A stretch of 35,308 bases of DNA. Source: an uncultured Burkholderiales bacterium. Lineage in GTDB: Bacteria; Pseudomonadota; Gammaproteobacteria; Burkholderiales; Burkholderiaceae_C. Below are positions 24,005-32,449 of the stretch, piece by piece. The translations under genes were made by a program, and so were the position numbers. The first letter of the stretch is position 1, and each line of letters opens with the position of its first letter. The notes under the pieces were generated by a model. The model worked only from the letters and a program-made list of their open reading frames with translations. It did not search any database and was not told the origin of the DNA. The stretch lies in NCBI GenBank assembly GCA_903864315.1, contig CAIPFK010000078.1, forward strand, positions 1-35,308, in the 5' to 3' direction.

Positions 24005-25282
24005 ATGACCACCGCCACCCCAACTGACACCCCGTTCGCGTCACCACCAATCCCGCCAACACCCGCGCCCTTGGGTGAACTCAAAGTGCTCGAATTGGGG
24101 CAATTGATCGCCGGCCCCTTTGCCGCCAAAACTCTGGCAGACTTTGGCGCCCAGGTCTTGAAAATTGAGTCCCCTCACACGGGTGACCCCTTGCGGCAGT
24201 GGCGCGTCTTGCACGAGGGCACATCGCTGTGGTGGCAGGTGCAGTCACGCAACAAACAATCGCTGAGCATGGATTTGCGCCACCCCAAGGCGCAAATGAT
24301 CGTCAAACAACTGATCCCCCAGACCGATATCTTGATCGAGAATTTTCGCCCTGGCACGCTCGAAGAGTGGGGCCTTGGGCCGGAAGAATTGCAAAAAATC
24401 AACCCGCGCTTGATCGTGTTGCGCATCAGTGGCTATGGGCAAACCGGCCCTTACAAAGACAAGCCTGGCTTTGGCGTCATTGCCGAGGCCATGGGTGGCC
24501 TGCGGCATTTGACGGCCGAGCCCAGCCGTGTGCCAGTGCGCGTGGGGGTCTCCATCGGCGACACCTTGGCTGCACTGCATGGGGTGATTGGGGTGTTGAT
24601 TGCACTGCACGAGCGAGAGCGCTCCGGCAAGGGACAAGTCATTGATGTGGCCTTGTACGAAGCCGTCTTCAATTGCATGGAGAGTTTGCTGCCCGAATAC
24701 AGTGCCAAGGGGCTCGTGCGTGAAGCCGCGGGCTCGGCCCTGCCCGGCATTGCACCCACCAACGCCTACCGCTGCCTTGAAGACCGTTACGCGCTGATCG
24801 CAGGCAATGGTGACTCCATTTACAAACGCCTCATGAGTGCGATTGGTCGAGATGACCTCGGACAAGACCCCGAGTTGGCCCACAACACCGGCCGGGTCAA
24901 GCGGGTTGAAGAAATTGATGCAGCCATTCAAGAGTGGAGTCAAACTCGCACAGTGAGCGACGTGCTTGAAACCCTGGAGCGCGCCCAAGTGCCTGCGGGG
25001 CAAATTTACAATATCGCCGACATCGCACAAGACCCCCACTACCGTGCACGCGGCATGCTGCAATCGCTCACCTTGCAAGACGGAACCACTTTTGAGGTGC
25101 CGGGCATCGTGCCCAAACTCAGTCGCACACCCGGCGCCCATGCCCACCTTGCGCCGCAGTTGGGAGAGCATACCTTGCAAACCCTCACCGCACTGGGTCT
25201 CAATGCCATCCAGATCCAAGGTCTGTTGGACCAAGGCATCATTGCCGTGCCCAAAGAGCCGTCAACAATGGCACCAAGGTGA
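24005..25282 (+). CDS. CaiB/BaiF family (class III) CoA-transferase
   Basis: Class III CoA-transferase that moves CoA between organic acids; cytoplasmic. The 425 residues show LKVLELGQLIAGPFAAKTLADFGA, NKQSLSMDLRHPKA, ILIENFRPGTLEEWGLG, RISGYGQTGPYKDKPGFGVI and VSIGDTLAALHGVIGVLIAL with the catalytic Asp of the family in IGD. The C-terminal part has VPAGQIYNIADIAQDPHYRARGM. The first 25 residues are a Thr/Pro-rich extension. The substrate cannot be read from the sequence. It is followed by a methyltransferase gene with a GTGA overlap, so it belongs to a three-gene operon. Confidence 0.92.
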   Translation: MTTATPTDTPFASPPIPPTPAPLGELKVLELGQLIAGPFAAKTLADFGAQVLKIESPHTGDPLRQWRVLHEGTSLWWQVQSRNKQSLSMDLRHPKAQMIVKQLIPQTDILIENFRPGTLEEWGLGPEELQKINPRLIVLRISGYGQTGPYKDKPGFGVIAEAMGGLRHLTAEPSRVPVRVGVSIGDTLAALHGVIGVLIALHERERSGKGQVIDVALYEAVFNCMESLLPEYSAKGLVREAAGSALPGIAPTNAYRCLEDRYALIAGNGDSIYKRLMSAIGRDDLGQDPELAHNTGRVKRVEEIDAAIQEWSQTRTVSDVLETLERAQVPAGQIYNIADIAQDPHYRARGMLQSLTLQDGTTFEVPGIVPKLSRTPGAHAHLAPQLGEHTLQTLTALGLNAIQIQGLLDQGIIAVPKEPSTMAPR

Positions 25283-26640
25283 ATGCCATCTCGCGTGCCG
25301 CCACCCCACCCAAGACGCTGCCCTTGGGCAGTGAACTGAAGCGGCTTGAGACCTTGCCCACGTGCTGGCACTGGAAATCCGAAAGTGACACGCCAGCGCC
25401 CACGGCATGGGTGAACGTCACGACCGAGCTCAATGCCCCAACAGCCTTGCTCTTGGCACGTCAAAACGTGGGCATGGTGTGGTGGTGTGATTTTCAAAAT
25501 GCCAAGCAGTTGCTCGTGGCCTTGCAAAAACGACTCGAGCCTCGCGCAACCCCACAGCCCACCACCGCCAAACAAAACACGACGACCCACCCCTTGGCGC
25601 AGGCATTTCACGTGCAGCGACTGCACCGCTCAGAGCAGCTGAAAATTCTCAGCAAACTGCTCATCCCTATCCTTGCCGATTACACCATTGCCTTGAAACG
25701 CTCACCCCAGGTGCGAGAGGTGTTGATCTCGGTCTGGGGCGAGCCTTGTGAGCCATCCAATGCGGCATTGAGCGTTCAATCAGGCGAACAGGTCACCGTG
25801 GCGAATCAAGCGAATCAAGCGCCTCAGGTCCTGCATGACACCGCCATCACCCTGGTCTCTTTAAAAGAACTCTTGGGATACATTGGGGCGCATGAGTGGC
25901 AAAAAAAAGGCGTCGCCATCCCCGCTTTGAAGAGCACTCCACCCAGCGGTCTCTCAACGAGTCCAACCAACCCAGAGGCCCCACGCATTTACCCACACTA
26001 TGGTGTGTTTTCACCTGTTCGAGGCGAATACTTGAATTTGGTGGGTACCGCTCCCTTGCCCCTTGCGCTTGAGGGCAACTCCGTCGCCCAAGACGTTGGC
26101 GTGGGCACGGGTGTGCTCAGCGCCATTTTGTTGTCTCGTGGCGTGCAAAGAGTGGTGGGCACCGACACACAGGATAGAGCGCTTGAATGCGCCAGGGACA
26201 ACTTGAATCGCCTGGGACTGATGGAGCGCGTGCAACTCCTGAAAACCTCCCTCTTTGCCCAGACGCGCAGCCCATTGATCGTATGCAATCCGCCGTGGCT
26301 GCCTGGCAAGGCCAGAAGCCCCATGGAGCGCGCCGTCTTTGATCCGGAGAGTGCCATGCTCAAAGGCTTTTTGAGCGGACTCCAGGCTCATTTGAGCCCC
26401 GAGGGCGAGGGCTGGCTCATCATGTCTGACCTGGCAGAAAGGCTCGGACTCAGAGCCAGCGGAGCGCTCCAAGGGTGGATTGAGCAAGCGGGCTTGGTCG
26501 TTGTGGGTCAACTCAAAGCCGCGCCCACACATCCCAAGTCCAGCGACACGAGCGACCCTTTTTATGAAGCCCGCCGAGGAGAAATCACCTCTTTGTGGCG
26601 TCTGCGTTCGCGCCTGAACCACACCAACCCAGAAAAATGA
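25279..26640 (+). CDS. Class I SAM-dependent methyltransferase (NPPW type)
   Basis: A 453-residue protein with a C-terminal Rossmann methyltransferase domain: motif I DVGVGTGVLSAILLSRG, then VVGTDTQDRALECARDNL and the NPPW motif in LIVCNPPWLPGK. An NPPY/NPPW motif points to methylation of an amide or base nitrogen, as in PrmC, RlmG or TrmN6; which target is not known. The N-terminal half (FHVQRLHRSEQLKILSKLL and further) is an uncharacterised domain with several low-complexity polar inserts, including the duplicated NQANQA. It starts with GTG overlapping the CoA-transferase stop (GTGA) and ends overlapping the next methyltransferase (ATGA). Confidence 0.82.
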   Translation: MNAISRAATPPKTLPLGSELKRLETLPTCWHWKSESDTPAPTAWVNVTTELNAPTALLLARQNVGMVWWCDFQNAKQLLVALQKRLEPRATPQPTTAKQNTTTHPLAQAFHVQRLHRSEQLKILSKLLIPILADYTIALKRSPQVREVLISVWGEPCEPSNAALSVQSGEQVTVANQANQAPQVLHDTAITLVSLKELLGYIGAHEWQKKGVAIPALKSTPPSGLSTSPTNPEAPRIYPHYGVFSPVRGEYLNLVGTAPLPLALEGNSVAQDVGVGTGVLSAILLSRGVQRVVGTDTQDRALECARDNLNRLGLMERVQLLKTSLFAQTRSPLIVCNPPWLPGKARSPMERAVFDPESAMLKGFLSGLQAHLSPEGEGWLIMSDLAERLGLRASGALQGWIEQAGLVVVGQLKAAPTHPKSSDTSDPFYEARRGEITSLWRLRSRLNHTNPEK

Positions 26641-27326
26641 CCATGAACAACTCTGATGAGTCCGTCGATCGAGCACAACAGCGCCCAAAACGCGAACCCT
26701 CGGCCCATAAAAATACACAAGCCGCCTACTGGGACGAGCGCTACGGATCGACGCCTTGGGCCTATGGCCTGGAGCCCAACGATTTTTTACGCAGTCAACT
26801 CGAGACATTGAGCGCCACTTGGGGGACTTTCACCGGGCGACGCGCCTTGTGTTTGGCCGATGGGGAGGGCAGAAATGGCGTCTATTTGGCAAGCCTGGGG
26901 TTCACGGTCACCAGTCTTGATTTCTCCAACTTGGCACGCAAAAAAGCCCTGCAACTGGCCCAAGAGCGTGGTGTTGAATTGAACTACCACATCGTGGACT
27001 TGAACGATTACGAACCAGGCGATCAAACGTGGGACTTGATCGTGTCGATTTTTTTCCAACCTCAAGCCTCCACCCGCGAGCGACTGTTTGCCCGCTTTGG
27101 CACCGTGTTAAAGCCCGATGGGCGTTTCATCTTGGAAGCCAAACACGAGCCAAGCGTCGCTCCAACCCCGCCCAGCGAACGCTATCCAGGATTGAACATC
27201 TTGCGTTCAAACTTGTCCCCGCTTCAAGAGGTTTGGGGCTTGGAGTGCACCCGCGCACTGAGCGAAGGCCCCTACCACCAAGGGGACCATGCAGTCGTGC
27301 AACTGCACGCAAAAAAAATGGCCTAA
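26637..27326 (+). CDS. SAM-dependent methyltransferase, TehB-like
   Basis: A 229-residue class I methyltransferase. After a disordered 30-residue start comes YWDERYGSTPWAYGLEPNDFL, then motif I CLADGEGRNGVYLASLGFTVTSLDFS and WDLIVSIFFQPQASTR. DGEGRN is typical of the TehB/thiopurine-like group, which methylates small molecules; no more precise call is possible. ATG 26637 overlaps the stop of the preceding gene (ATGA). Its last codons and stop contain the terminator of the convergent helicase gene. Confidence 0.83.
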   Translation: MTMNNSDESVDRAQQRPKREPSAHKNTQAAYWDERYGSTPWAYGLEPNDFLRSQLETLSATWGTFTGRRALCLADGEGRNGVYLASLGFTVTSLDFSNLARKKALQLAQERGVELNYHIVDLNDYEPGDQTWDLIVSIFFQPQASTRERLFARFGTVLKPDGRFILEAKHEPSVAPTPPSERYPGLNILRSNLSPLQEVWGLECTRALSEGPYHQGDHAVVQLHAKKMA

Positions 27327-27331
27327 GGCCA
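27311..27331 (-). terminator. Intrinsic terminator of the second DEAD-box gene, inside the convergent gene
   Basis: On the minus strand TGGCC-TTA-GGCCA (27319-27331) is followed by eight T residues (27311-27318). It lies 70 bases after the helicase stop and within the last codons of the convergent methyltransferase gene, whose TAA forms the loop and whose AAA codons give the T tract. Confidence 0.75.
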
Positions 27332-27361
27332 ATCAAGCCCTAAGCCATGGAGAGAACAAGC

Positions 27362-27384
27362 CACGCCTATGGGGCAGTGGCGTG
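27362..27384. repeat. Perfect 6-bp inverted repeat in convergent gap
   Basis: CACGCC (27362-27367) and GGCGTG (27379-27384), 11-base loop, between the convergent methyltransferase and helicase genes. It has no T tract in either direction and may act as a 3'-end stabilising hairpin. Confidence 0.35.
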
Positions 27385-27401
27385 ATCAAGCGTCAACGCA
27401 T

Positions 27402-29195
27402 TCAATTGCTTTTGGGTTTGAAGCTTTTGGAGGGAGCACCCTTGTGGGCTGCCGCCTTGTGGGGTGCAGCGCCGCGAGGTGCTTGTCCACGCGGAGCAAA
27501 CACATCACGGGGTGCGAAATCACGGGGTGCATTGCTGCGAGGCGCTGCGTCTCTAAAAGCACCATCCCTTGGTGCGGCATCTCTGTACCCACCTTCACGG
27601 GGAGCGGCATCTCGGAAGCCGCCTTCACGGGGTGCACCGCTTCTGGCGCCTGCAAATCCATCACGGTGTCCACCGCCACCGCCACCAAAGGGTCGACCAC
27701 GGCCTCTGGGAGGCGCACCACGGCGAGAATCATCAAAGCCACGCGGCCTCTCGCTGCGTTGCGAGGGCTCCAAGCCTGCGATCACCTCTGTGGGCAAAGG
27801 CTGACGGGTGAAGTGTTCAATGTCTTGAATTTTGCGACGATCGCGGAACTCGGCAAATGTGACCGCCAAGCCGTCGCGTCCAGCGCGTCCTGTGCGTCCG
27901 ATGCGGTGAGTGTAGTCCTCGCTCTTCATCGGCAAGCCATAGTTGAACACGTGCGAGATGGAGGGCACATCGATGCCCCTGGCGGCCACGTCGGTGGCGA
28001 CCAAAAACTGAACTTGCCCATTGCGAAGCGCCATCAACCGACGGTTTCTCAAGCCTTGGCTCAAAGCGCCGTGCAACGCAACTGCAGAAAAACCCGACTG
28101 CTGCAAATCAGCGGCCAAACCATCGCACTCGACTTGGGTGCTGGCAAAGACGATGGCTTGCTCAATGCTGGTGTCTCGCAGCCAATGGTCCAAGAGTTTT
28201 CTTTTGTGCTGCGAATTGTCGGCCCAAAAGAGCAACTGTTTGATGTTGTTGTGACGCTCTTGGGGAGTGTCGATTTGAATGTGCTGTGGCTTTCTCATCA
28301 CACGAGCGGCCAAGCTTTGAATGCGAGGTGCAAAGGTGGCGCTGAACATCATGGTTTGACGGCGCTCAATGGTGAGTTGATTGATTTCGGCCAAATCGTC
28401 CGAGAAACCCAAGTCCAACATCCGATCGGCCTCATCAACGACGAGAAACTGAACGTCCTCGAGCTTGATGTGCATGGAGCGTTGTAGGTCAATCAAACGA
28501 CCAGGCGTCGCCACCACGAGATCGGCATTTTGTAGCTTGGCAATTTGTAGTGCGTAAGGCATACCACCCACCACAGTGGCGACACGAATGCCTTTGCAAT
28601 GCTTGACAAAGCCAATGGCGTCGTGTGCCACTTGTTGAGCGAGCTCGCGGGTGGGGCACAGCACCAAGGCGCCGGGTGTCGCCGCCTTGAAATGACGGGG
28701 GTTGGTGGGGTCCTTGCGCTTGGCACGCTTTGGAATCGGTGTGCCTGCAGCCTGTGCCGCAGCGACTTGGGCATCAAATGCCTGGGCTTCGGCCACTTCT
28801 CGCTCGCGGGCTTGTTGGAGCAAGGTTTGGATCACGGGCAACAAGAATGCTGCCGTTTTACCGCTACCGGTCTGGGATGACACCATCAAATCGGTGTGGC
28901 CACCGTCGAGCGAATTTTTCATCGCCAAGGGAATGACCTTGACTTGAACGGTGGTGGGCGCGGTGTAGCCGAGGTCAAAGACCGCTGCCAAGAGTTCGCG
29001 CGTCAAACCCAATTCTTGAAATGGGTTGGGCTTGACTTCTTTGGGGGTGACGACTTCAGGTGCAGCGTCAACACTGACTGGAGACAAGCCTTCTCCATCT
29101 TGCTCGTGGAGCAAGGGGGCCTTGGCGTGATCTTCACGGGGGTTTGATTCAGAATTGGCAATAGCGTTGCTATCGATCTCGAGAGACTCGTACAT
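27402..29195 (-). CDS. DEAD-box RNA helicase (second, RhlE/SrmB-like)
   Basis: A 597-residue DEAD-box helicase. After an acidic N-terminal extension of about 60 residues come the Q-motif region (PNPFQELGLTRELLAAVFDLGYTAPTTVQ in parts), motif I SSQTGSGKTAAF, PTRELAQQV, motif II VVDEADRMLDLGF, motif III FSATFAP and motif VI HRIGRTGRAGRDG. An insertion of about 40 residues, rich in Ala/Glu then Lys/Arg (AQAFDAQVAAAQAAGTPIPK), separates motif I from Ia. The tail is Arg/Gly/Pro-rich and contains four imperfect ten-residue repeats. ATG 29195 has GGAG six bases upstream. It has its own promoter and a structured leader of about 170 nt; likely roles are ribosome assembly or mRNA decay, perhaps in the cold. 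Confidence 0.93.
   Translation of the reverse strand: MYESLEIDSNAIANSESNPREDHAKAPLLHEQDGEGLSPVSVDAAPEVVTPKEVKPNPFQELGLTRELLAAVFDLGYTAPTTVQVKVIPLAMKNSLDGGHTDLMVSSQTGSGKTAAFLLPVIQTLLQQAREREVAEAQAFDAQVAAAQAAGTPIPKRAKRKDPTNPRHFKAATPGALVLCPTRELAQQVAHDAIGFVKHCKGIRVATVVGGMPYALQIAKLQNADLVVATPGRLIDLQRSMHIKLEDVQFLVVDEADRMLDLGFSDDLAEINQLTIERRQTMMFSATFAPRIQSLAARVMRKPQHIQIDTPQERHNNIKQLLFWADNSQHKRKLLDHWLRDTSIEQAIVFASTQVECDGLAADLQQSGFSAVALHGALSQGLRNRRLMALRNGQVQFLVATDVAARGIDVPSISHVFNYGLPMKSEDYTHRIGRTGRAGRDGLAVTFAEFRDRRKIQDIEHFTRQPLPTEVIAGLEPSQRSERPRGFDDSRRGAPPRGRGRPFGGGGGGHRDGFAGARSGAPREGGFRDAAPREGGYRDAAPRDGAFRDAAPRSNAPRDFAPRDVFAPRGQAPRGAAPHKAAAHKGAPSKSFKPKSN
27516..27635 (-). repeat. Four imperfect 30-bp coding repeats (APRxGxFRDA)
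   Basis: The helicase tail reads APREGGFRDA, APREGGYRDA, APRDGAFRDA and a diverged APRSNAPRDF in tandem. The DNA unit is 30 bp, so copy-number change keeps the frame. Further APR motifs follow in the tail. Confidence 0.8.
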
Positions 29196-29366
29196 GTTTA
29201 CTCCACCCACCAATCGGTGAGGGCTCCATCAAAGGTTGTTGACAACATCAACCTTCAAACAGAGAACAACGCTTGATGATTAAAGTTAATCCAAGCGATT
29301 TTGGTAATCCAATTCGGAATACCCAAGGTGTGAGGTAGATGCGCGAGTTCGTCATCTAGGACGAAC
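29196..29366 (-). promoter_or_regulatory. Structured 5' leader of the second DEAD-box gene
   Basis: On the minus strand the inferred transcript begins with GTTCGTC (29360-29366), a 6-base loop and GACGAAC (29347-29353), a perfect 7-bp hairpin. TAGATG in that loop region can also pair with a CATCTA shortly downstream. A second perfect stem, AAGGTTG with CAACCTT (29232-29238 and 29249-29255), stands about 40 bases before the start codon. No gene is seen in this region. Regulation is inference. Confidence 0.5.
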
Positions 29367-29372
29367 CCATGG

Positions 29373-29401
29373 ATTATGGCACACACTCGGGTTTTTACCA
29401 A
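29373..29401 (-). promoter_or_regulatory. Promoter of the second DEAD-box gene
   Basis: On the minus strand TTGGTA (29396-29401), a 17-base spacer and CATAAT (29373-29378), preceded by TGC as an extended -10. Transcription would begin near 29366, giving a leader of about 170 nt. Confidence 0.6.
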
Positions 29402-29462
29402 GGACAATTTTTGCACTGCCACCATGCCATGGCGTTAGAGGCCACAACGAGCCAGGTGCAGA

Positions 29463-29486
29463 CTTGGCGCCTTCACCAAAGCCAAG
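29463..29486 (-). repeat. Inverted repeat directly after orn
   Basis: CTTGGC and GCCAAG (29463-29468 and 29481-29486), 12-base loop, one base after the orn stop. It lacks a T tract, so it is a possible 3'-end hairpin rather than a full intrinsic terminator. Confidence 0.35.
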
Positions 29487-29487
29487 G

Positions 29488-30123
29488 CTAGAGTTGGATG
29501 AAGTGCTCTCGGTAGTGAATCAACTCTTCGATGGACTCGTGCACATCGGCCAAGGCCGTGTGCTTTTGTTGTTTTTTAAACGAACTGTAGGCTTTGGGCT
29601 TCCAGCGTTTGGCCAACTCTTTCAAGGTGCTCACATCCAAGTTGCGGTAATGCAACCAAGCTTCAAAGTGGGGCATGAATTTCACCAAAAATCGCCGATC
29701 TTGGCTGATGGTGTTGCCGCACAAGGGAGAGGAGGACTTGGGGACATAGCGTTTGATGAAGGCCAAGAGTTCTTGCTCGGCTTGCGCCTCATCCATGGTG
29801 GAGGCGCGCACGCGTTCGATCAAACCACTTTTGCCATGGGTGGATTTATTCCAAGCGTCCATCTTGGACAAAATGTCCTCCGATTGATGGATCACCAAGA
29901 CGGGGCCTTCGATGCGAGGCGTCAACTGTGGGCCGGTGATGACGACTGCAATTTCAATGAGTCTCTCGCGCTCGGGGTCAAGACCCGTCATCTCGCAATC
30001 GACCCACACCAAATTTTGATCAGACTTGGCCAACTCGGGGGGCGCAGGATCGGGCGCAGCGCCTGTGGTGTTGGGAGCGGATGGGGCGGCAGAGGTGGAG
30101 TGGGCTGAGTTCATCCCCATCAT
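29488..30123 (-). CDS. orn: Oligoribonuclease Orn
   Basis: 3'-5' exoribonuclease that degrades di- to penta-nucleotides, including pGpG from cyclic-di-GMP breakdown; cytoplasmic. The DEDDh residues are visible in [22 protein letters not shown], the middle segment [12 protein letters not shown] and [14 protein letters not shown]. The start is uncertain: ATG codons at 30123, 30120 and 30114 all give an N-terminal Ser/Ala/Pro-rich extension of about 35 residues before the family start; AAGGGA lies nine bases before 30123. The final [16 protein letters not shown] is typical. It is divergent from the M48 protease gene. Confidence 0.95.
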   Translation of the reverse strand: MMGMNSAHSTSAAPSAPNTTGAAPDPAPPELAKSDQNLVWVDCEMTGLDPERERLIEIAVVITGPQLTPRIEGPVLVIHQSEDILSKMDAWNKSTHGKSGLIERVRASTMDEAQAEQELLAFIKRYVPKSSSPLCGNTISQDRRFLVKFMPHFEAWLHYRNLDVSTLKELAKRWKPKAYSSFKKQQKHTALADVHESIEELIHYREHFIQL

Positions 30124-30263
30124 TGTCGCGCATCCCTTGGGGATTTTTTGCCCTTGATGAAAAAGTTTGGGGGGTGGCCAAGCCCAGGTGGAGCAATGGG
30201 GGTCTGGGCACGCTATCGGGGTGGTGTGTTGGAGAGTTGTGCAATTGGCTTTAAACTCTGGGG

Positions 30264-31532
30264 ATGAATCCATCCATGAACATGACCCTTGCATTCGCCA
30301 TCGCCTTGGTTTTGAACCTCATCGTCAAAATCAGCCTCATGACGCGTCAAAACAAATGTGTGTTAACCAACCGCGCACAAGTGCCCAAGGCATTCGAGAG
30401 CACCATCACCTTGGTGGCCCATCAAAAGGCGGCTGACTACACATTGGCCAAATCAAAAATCGCATTTTGGGATTTGTTTTTAGAGACCTTGGTGATCGTG
30501 GGCTGGACGCTCTTGGGTGGGATCAACTGGCTCAACCAAGCCTTGGTGTCGTGGTTGGGCTTGGGACTCATTGAAGAAACCGTCTTCATCTTGGCCTTTG
30601 TGTTCATCTCTGGGTTGATCAATTTGCCCTTGTCGTGGATTCAAACCTTTGTGGTCGAAGAGCGCTTTGGCTTTAATAAACTCACGCTTAAATTGTGGAT
30701 CACGGACATGATCAAGGGCGTCGCACTCGGACTGGTGCTCGGAGTACCCTTGATTGCGCTTATTTTGTGGCTCATGGATGCAGGAGGTGCGAATTGGTGG
30801 CTCAAGGCCTGGGGTGCCATGGTCGCCTTTCAACTCCTCATGATTTGGATAGCGCCCACTTTTTTGATGCCCCTCTTTAACAAGTTCACCCCCTTGAATG
30901 ACGACACCCTCAAGGAGCGCATCGCCTCTCTTATGGAGCGCTCGGGCTTTAAAGCCAAAGGGTTTTTTGTGATGGATGGCTCCAAGCGATCGGCGCACTC
31001 CAATGCTTTTTTCACCGGTTTTGGCAACAGCAAACGGGTGGTGTTCTTTGACACCTTGCTCGAGCAATTGAGTGCCGATGAGATGGAGGCGGTCTTGGCG
31101 CATGAGTTGGGGCACTTCAAGCACAAGCACCTGCTTAAAATGATTGCGATCAATTTTTGTTTGTCGCTCTTGGGGTTTGCCATTTTGGGCTATCTCTCAC
31201 AGCAAGCATGGTTTTTCACAGGCATGGGCATCACGCCCAACTTCCAAGGTTTCACGCCCTCGGGCAACAACGCTTTGGCCTTGATACTATTCACCTTGGT
31301 CACCCCATTGGTGACCTTCATGAGCACGCCGATTTCGAGTTGGAGGTCTCGTGTGCAAGAGTTCGAAGCCGATGCATATGCAACGAGTCACACACCGGCT
31401 GAGCACTTGGAGAGCGCCCTCACCAAGCTCTACAAAGACAATGCGTCCACACTCACCCCCGACCCTTGGTACGCGGCCTTTTACTATTCCCATCCACCGG
31501 CCACTGAGCGTTTGGCGCGCATGCGCGCATGA
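30264..31532 (+). CDS. M48 family metallopeptidase, Ste24/CAAX-protease type
   Basis: Inner-membrane zinc protease of 422 residues, with the N-terminal multi-helix domain of the Ste24 group and a C-terminal peptidase domain. The zinc motif is HELGH in [15 protein letters not shown] (about residue 280), and the third ligand is in [11 protein letters not shown]. Other family marks are [51 protein letters not shown] and the ending [11 protein letters not shown]. Bacteria lack CAAX prenylation, so it probably takes part in membrane-protein quality control like HtpX. ATG 30264 is used; ATG 30276 is possible. Its stop overlaps the rsgA start (ATGA). Confidence 0.93.
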   Translation: MNPSMNMTLAFAIALVLNLIVKISLMTRQNKCVLTNRAQVPKAFESTITLVAHQKAADYTLAKSKIAFWDLFLETLVIVGWTLLGGINWLNQALVSWLGLGLIEETVFILAFVFISGLINLPLSWIQTFVVEERFGFNKLTLKLWITDMIKGVALGLVLGVPLIALILWLMDAGGANWWLKAWGAMVAFQLLMIWIAPTFLMPLFNKFTPLNDDTLKERIASLMERSGFKAKGFFVMDGSKRSAHSNAFFTGFGNSKRVVFFDTLLEQLSADEMEAVLAHELGHFKHKHLLKMIAINFCLSLLGFAILGYLSQQAWFFTGMGITPNFQGFTPSGNNALALILFTLVTPLVTFMSTPISSWRSRVQEFEADAYATSHTPAEHLESALTKLYKDNASTLTPDPWYAAFYYSHPPATERLARMRA

Positions 31533-32422
31533 AGCAACTCGGTTTGGTCGTGTCTGGACATGGCCGACACGTGATGGTGGAGAGTGCGGATGGCTCAAGA
31601 CGCATTTGTCGCTCTCGGGGAAAAAAGTCGCTTGCATTGGTGGGCGATCAGGTCTGGTGGACGCCCACCCAAGATGAAGGCACCATCGAGAGCATCGAGC
31701 CCAGGCGAAACGAGTTTTATCGACAAGATGAATTGCGAACCAAATCCTTTGCCGCCAACATCGATCAGTTGCTCATCTTGATTGCGGCCGAGCCTGAGTT
31801 CTCTGAGACCCAACTCACCCGAGCTTTGATCGCAGCCCAAGCTGCGCAAATCAAAGCATTCATTGTGTTGAACAAATCCGATCTCAAAGCACCATTCGAT
31901 GAAGCTTGGAGCAAGTTGCAGGTGTACCCCAGCATGGGCTACCCTTTATTTGCCTTGTCGTTGAAACACGACCATCCCTCTTATGAACTCTTGTTCCAAT
32001 CCCTCAAGGGACAAATGACCTTGATTTTGGGGCCCTCAGGCGTGGGCAAGAGCACCTTCATCAACACCGCCATCCCAGGTGCGCACATTGCCACCCAGGA
32101 GATATCGCAGGCCCTCAATTCGGGCAAACACACCACCACCGCCACCAATTTGTATTGGGTTGATGAAGAGCACCAAACCGCGCTGATCGACTCGCCAGGT
32201 TTTCAGTCTTTTGGCATTCACCAAATTGCAGCCAACGAATTGAGCCACTTCATGCCAGACTTCAAATCACATGCCAGCAGTTGTCGCTTTTACAACTGCA
32301 CCCACCTGCATGAACCCAACTGCGGGGTGCGAGAGGCCTTGGCGCAAGGGCTGATCAATGCCTCTCGCTACAAAATCTATCAACAGCTTTTTGAAGAGTT
32401 GAGCCTGGGCCGAACTTATTGA
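31529..32422 (+). CDS. rsgA: Ribosome small subunit-dependent GTPase RsgA
   Basis: Circularly permuted GTPase that checks late assembly of the 30S subunit. The 297 residues hold an OB-fold at the N-terminus, then GTPase motifs in permuted order: G4 VLNKSDL, G1 GPSGVGKST and G3 DSPGFQSFG. The C-terminal zinc knuckle is seen in CRFYNCTHLHEPNCGVREA. The N-terminal region is slightly short. ATG 31529 overlaps the M48 protease stop. Together with rplS and trmD nearby it continues the ribosome theme. Confidence 0.96.
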   Translation: MKQLGLVVSGHGRHVMVESADGSRRICRSRGKKSLALVGDQVWWTPTQDEGTIESIEPRRNEFYRQDELRTKSFAANIDQLLILIAAEPEFSETQLTRALIAAQAAQIKAFIVLNKSDLKAPFDEAWSKLQVYPSMGYPLFALSLKHDHPSYELLFQSLKGQMTLILGPSGVGKSTFINTAIPGAHIATQEISQALNSGKHTTTATNLYWVDEEHQTALIDSPGFQSFGIHQIAANELSHFMPDFKSHASSCRFYNCTHLHEPNCGVREALAQGLINASRYKIYQQLFEELSLGRTY

Positions 32423-32449
32423 GCTCGTTGGGGCCATGCTCTGAAACGA

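Noticed and set aside
27369-28487. 372-codon plus-strand frame across the second helicase
   Set aside because: Antisense shadow of the helicase core, which carries all motifs on the minus strand.
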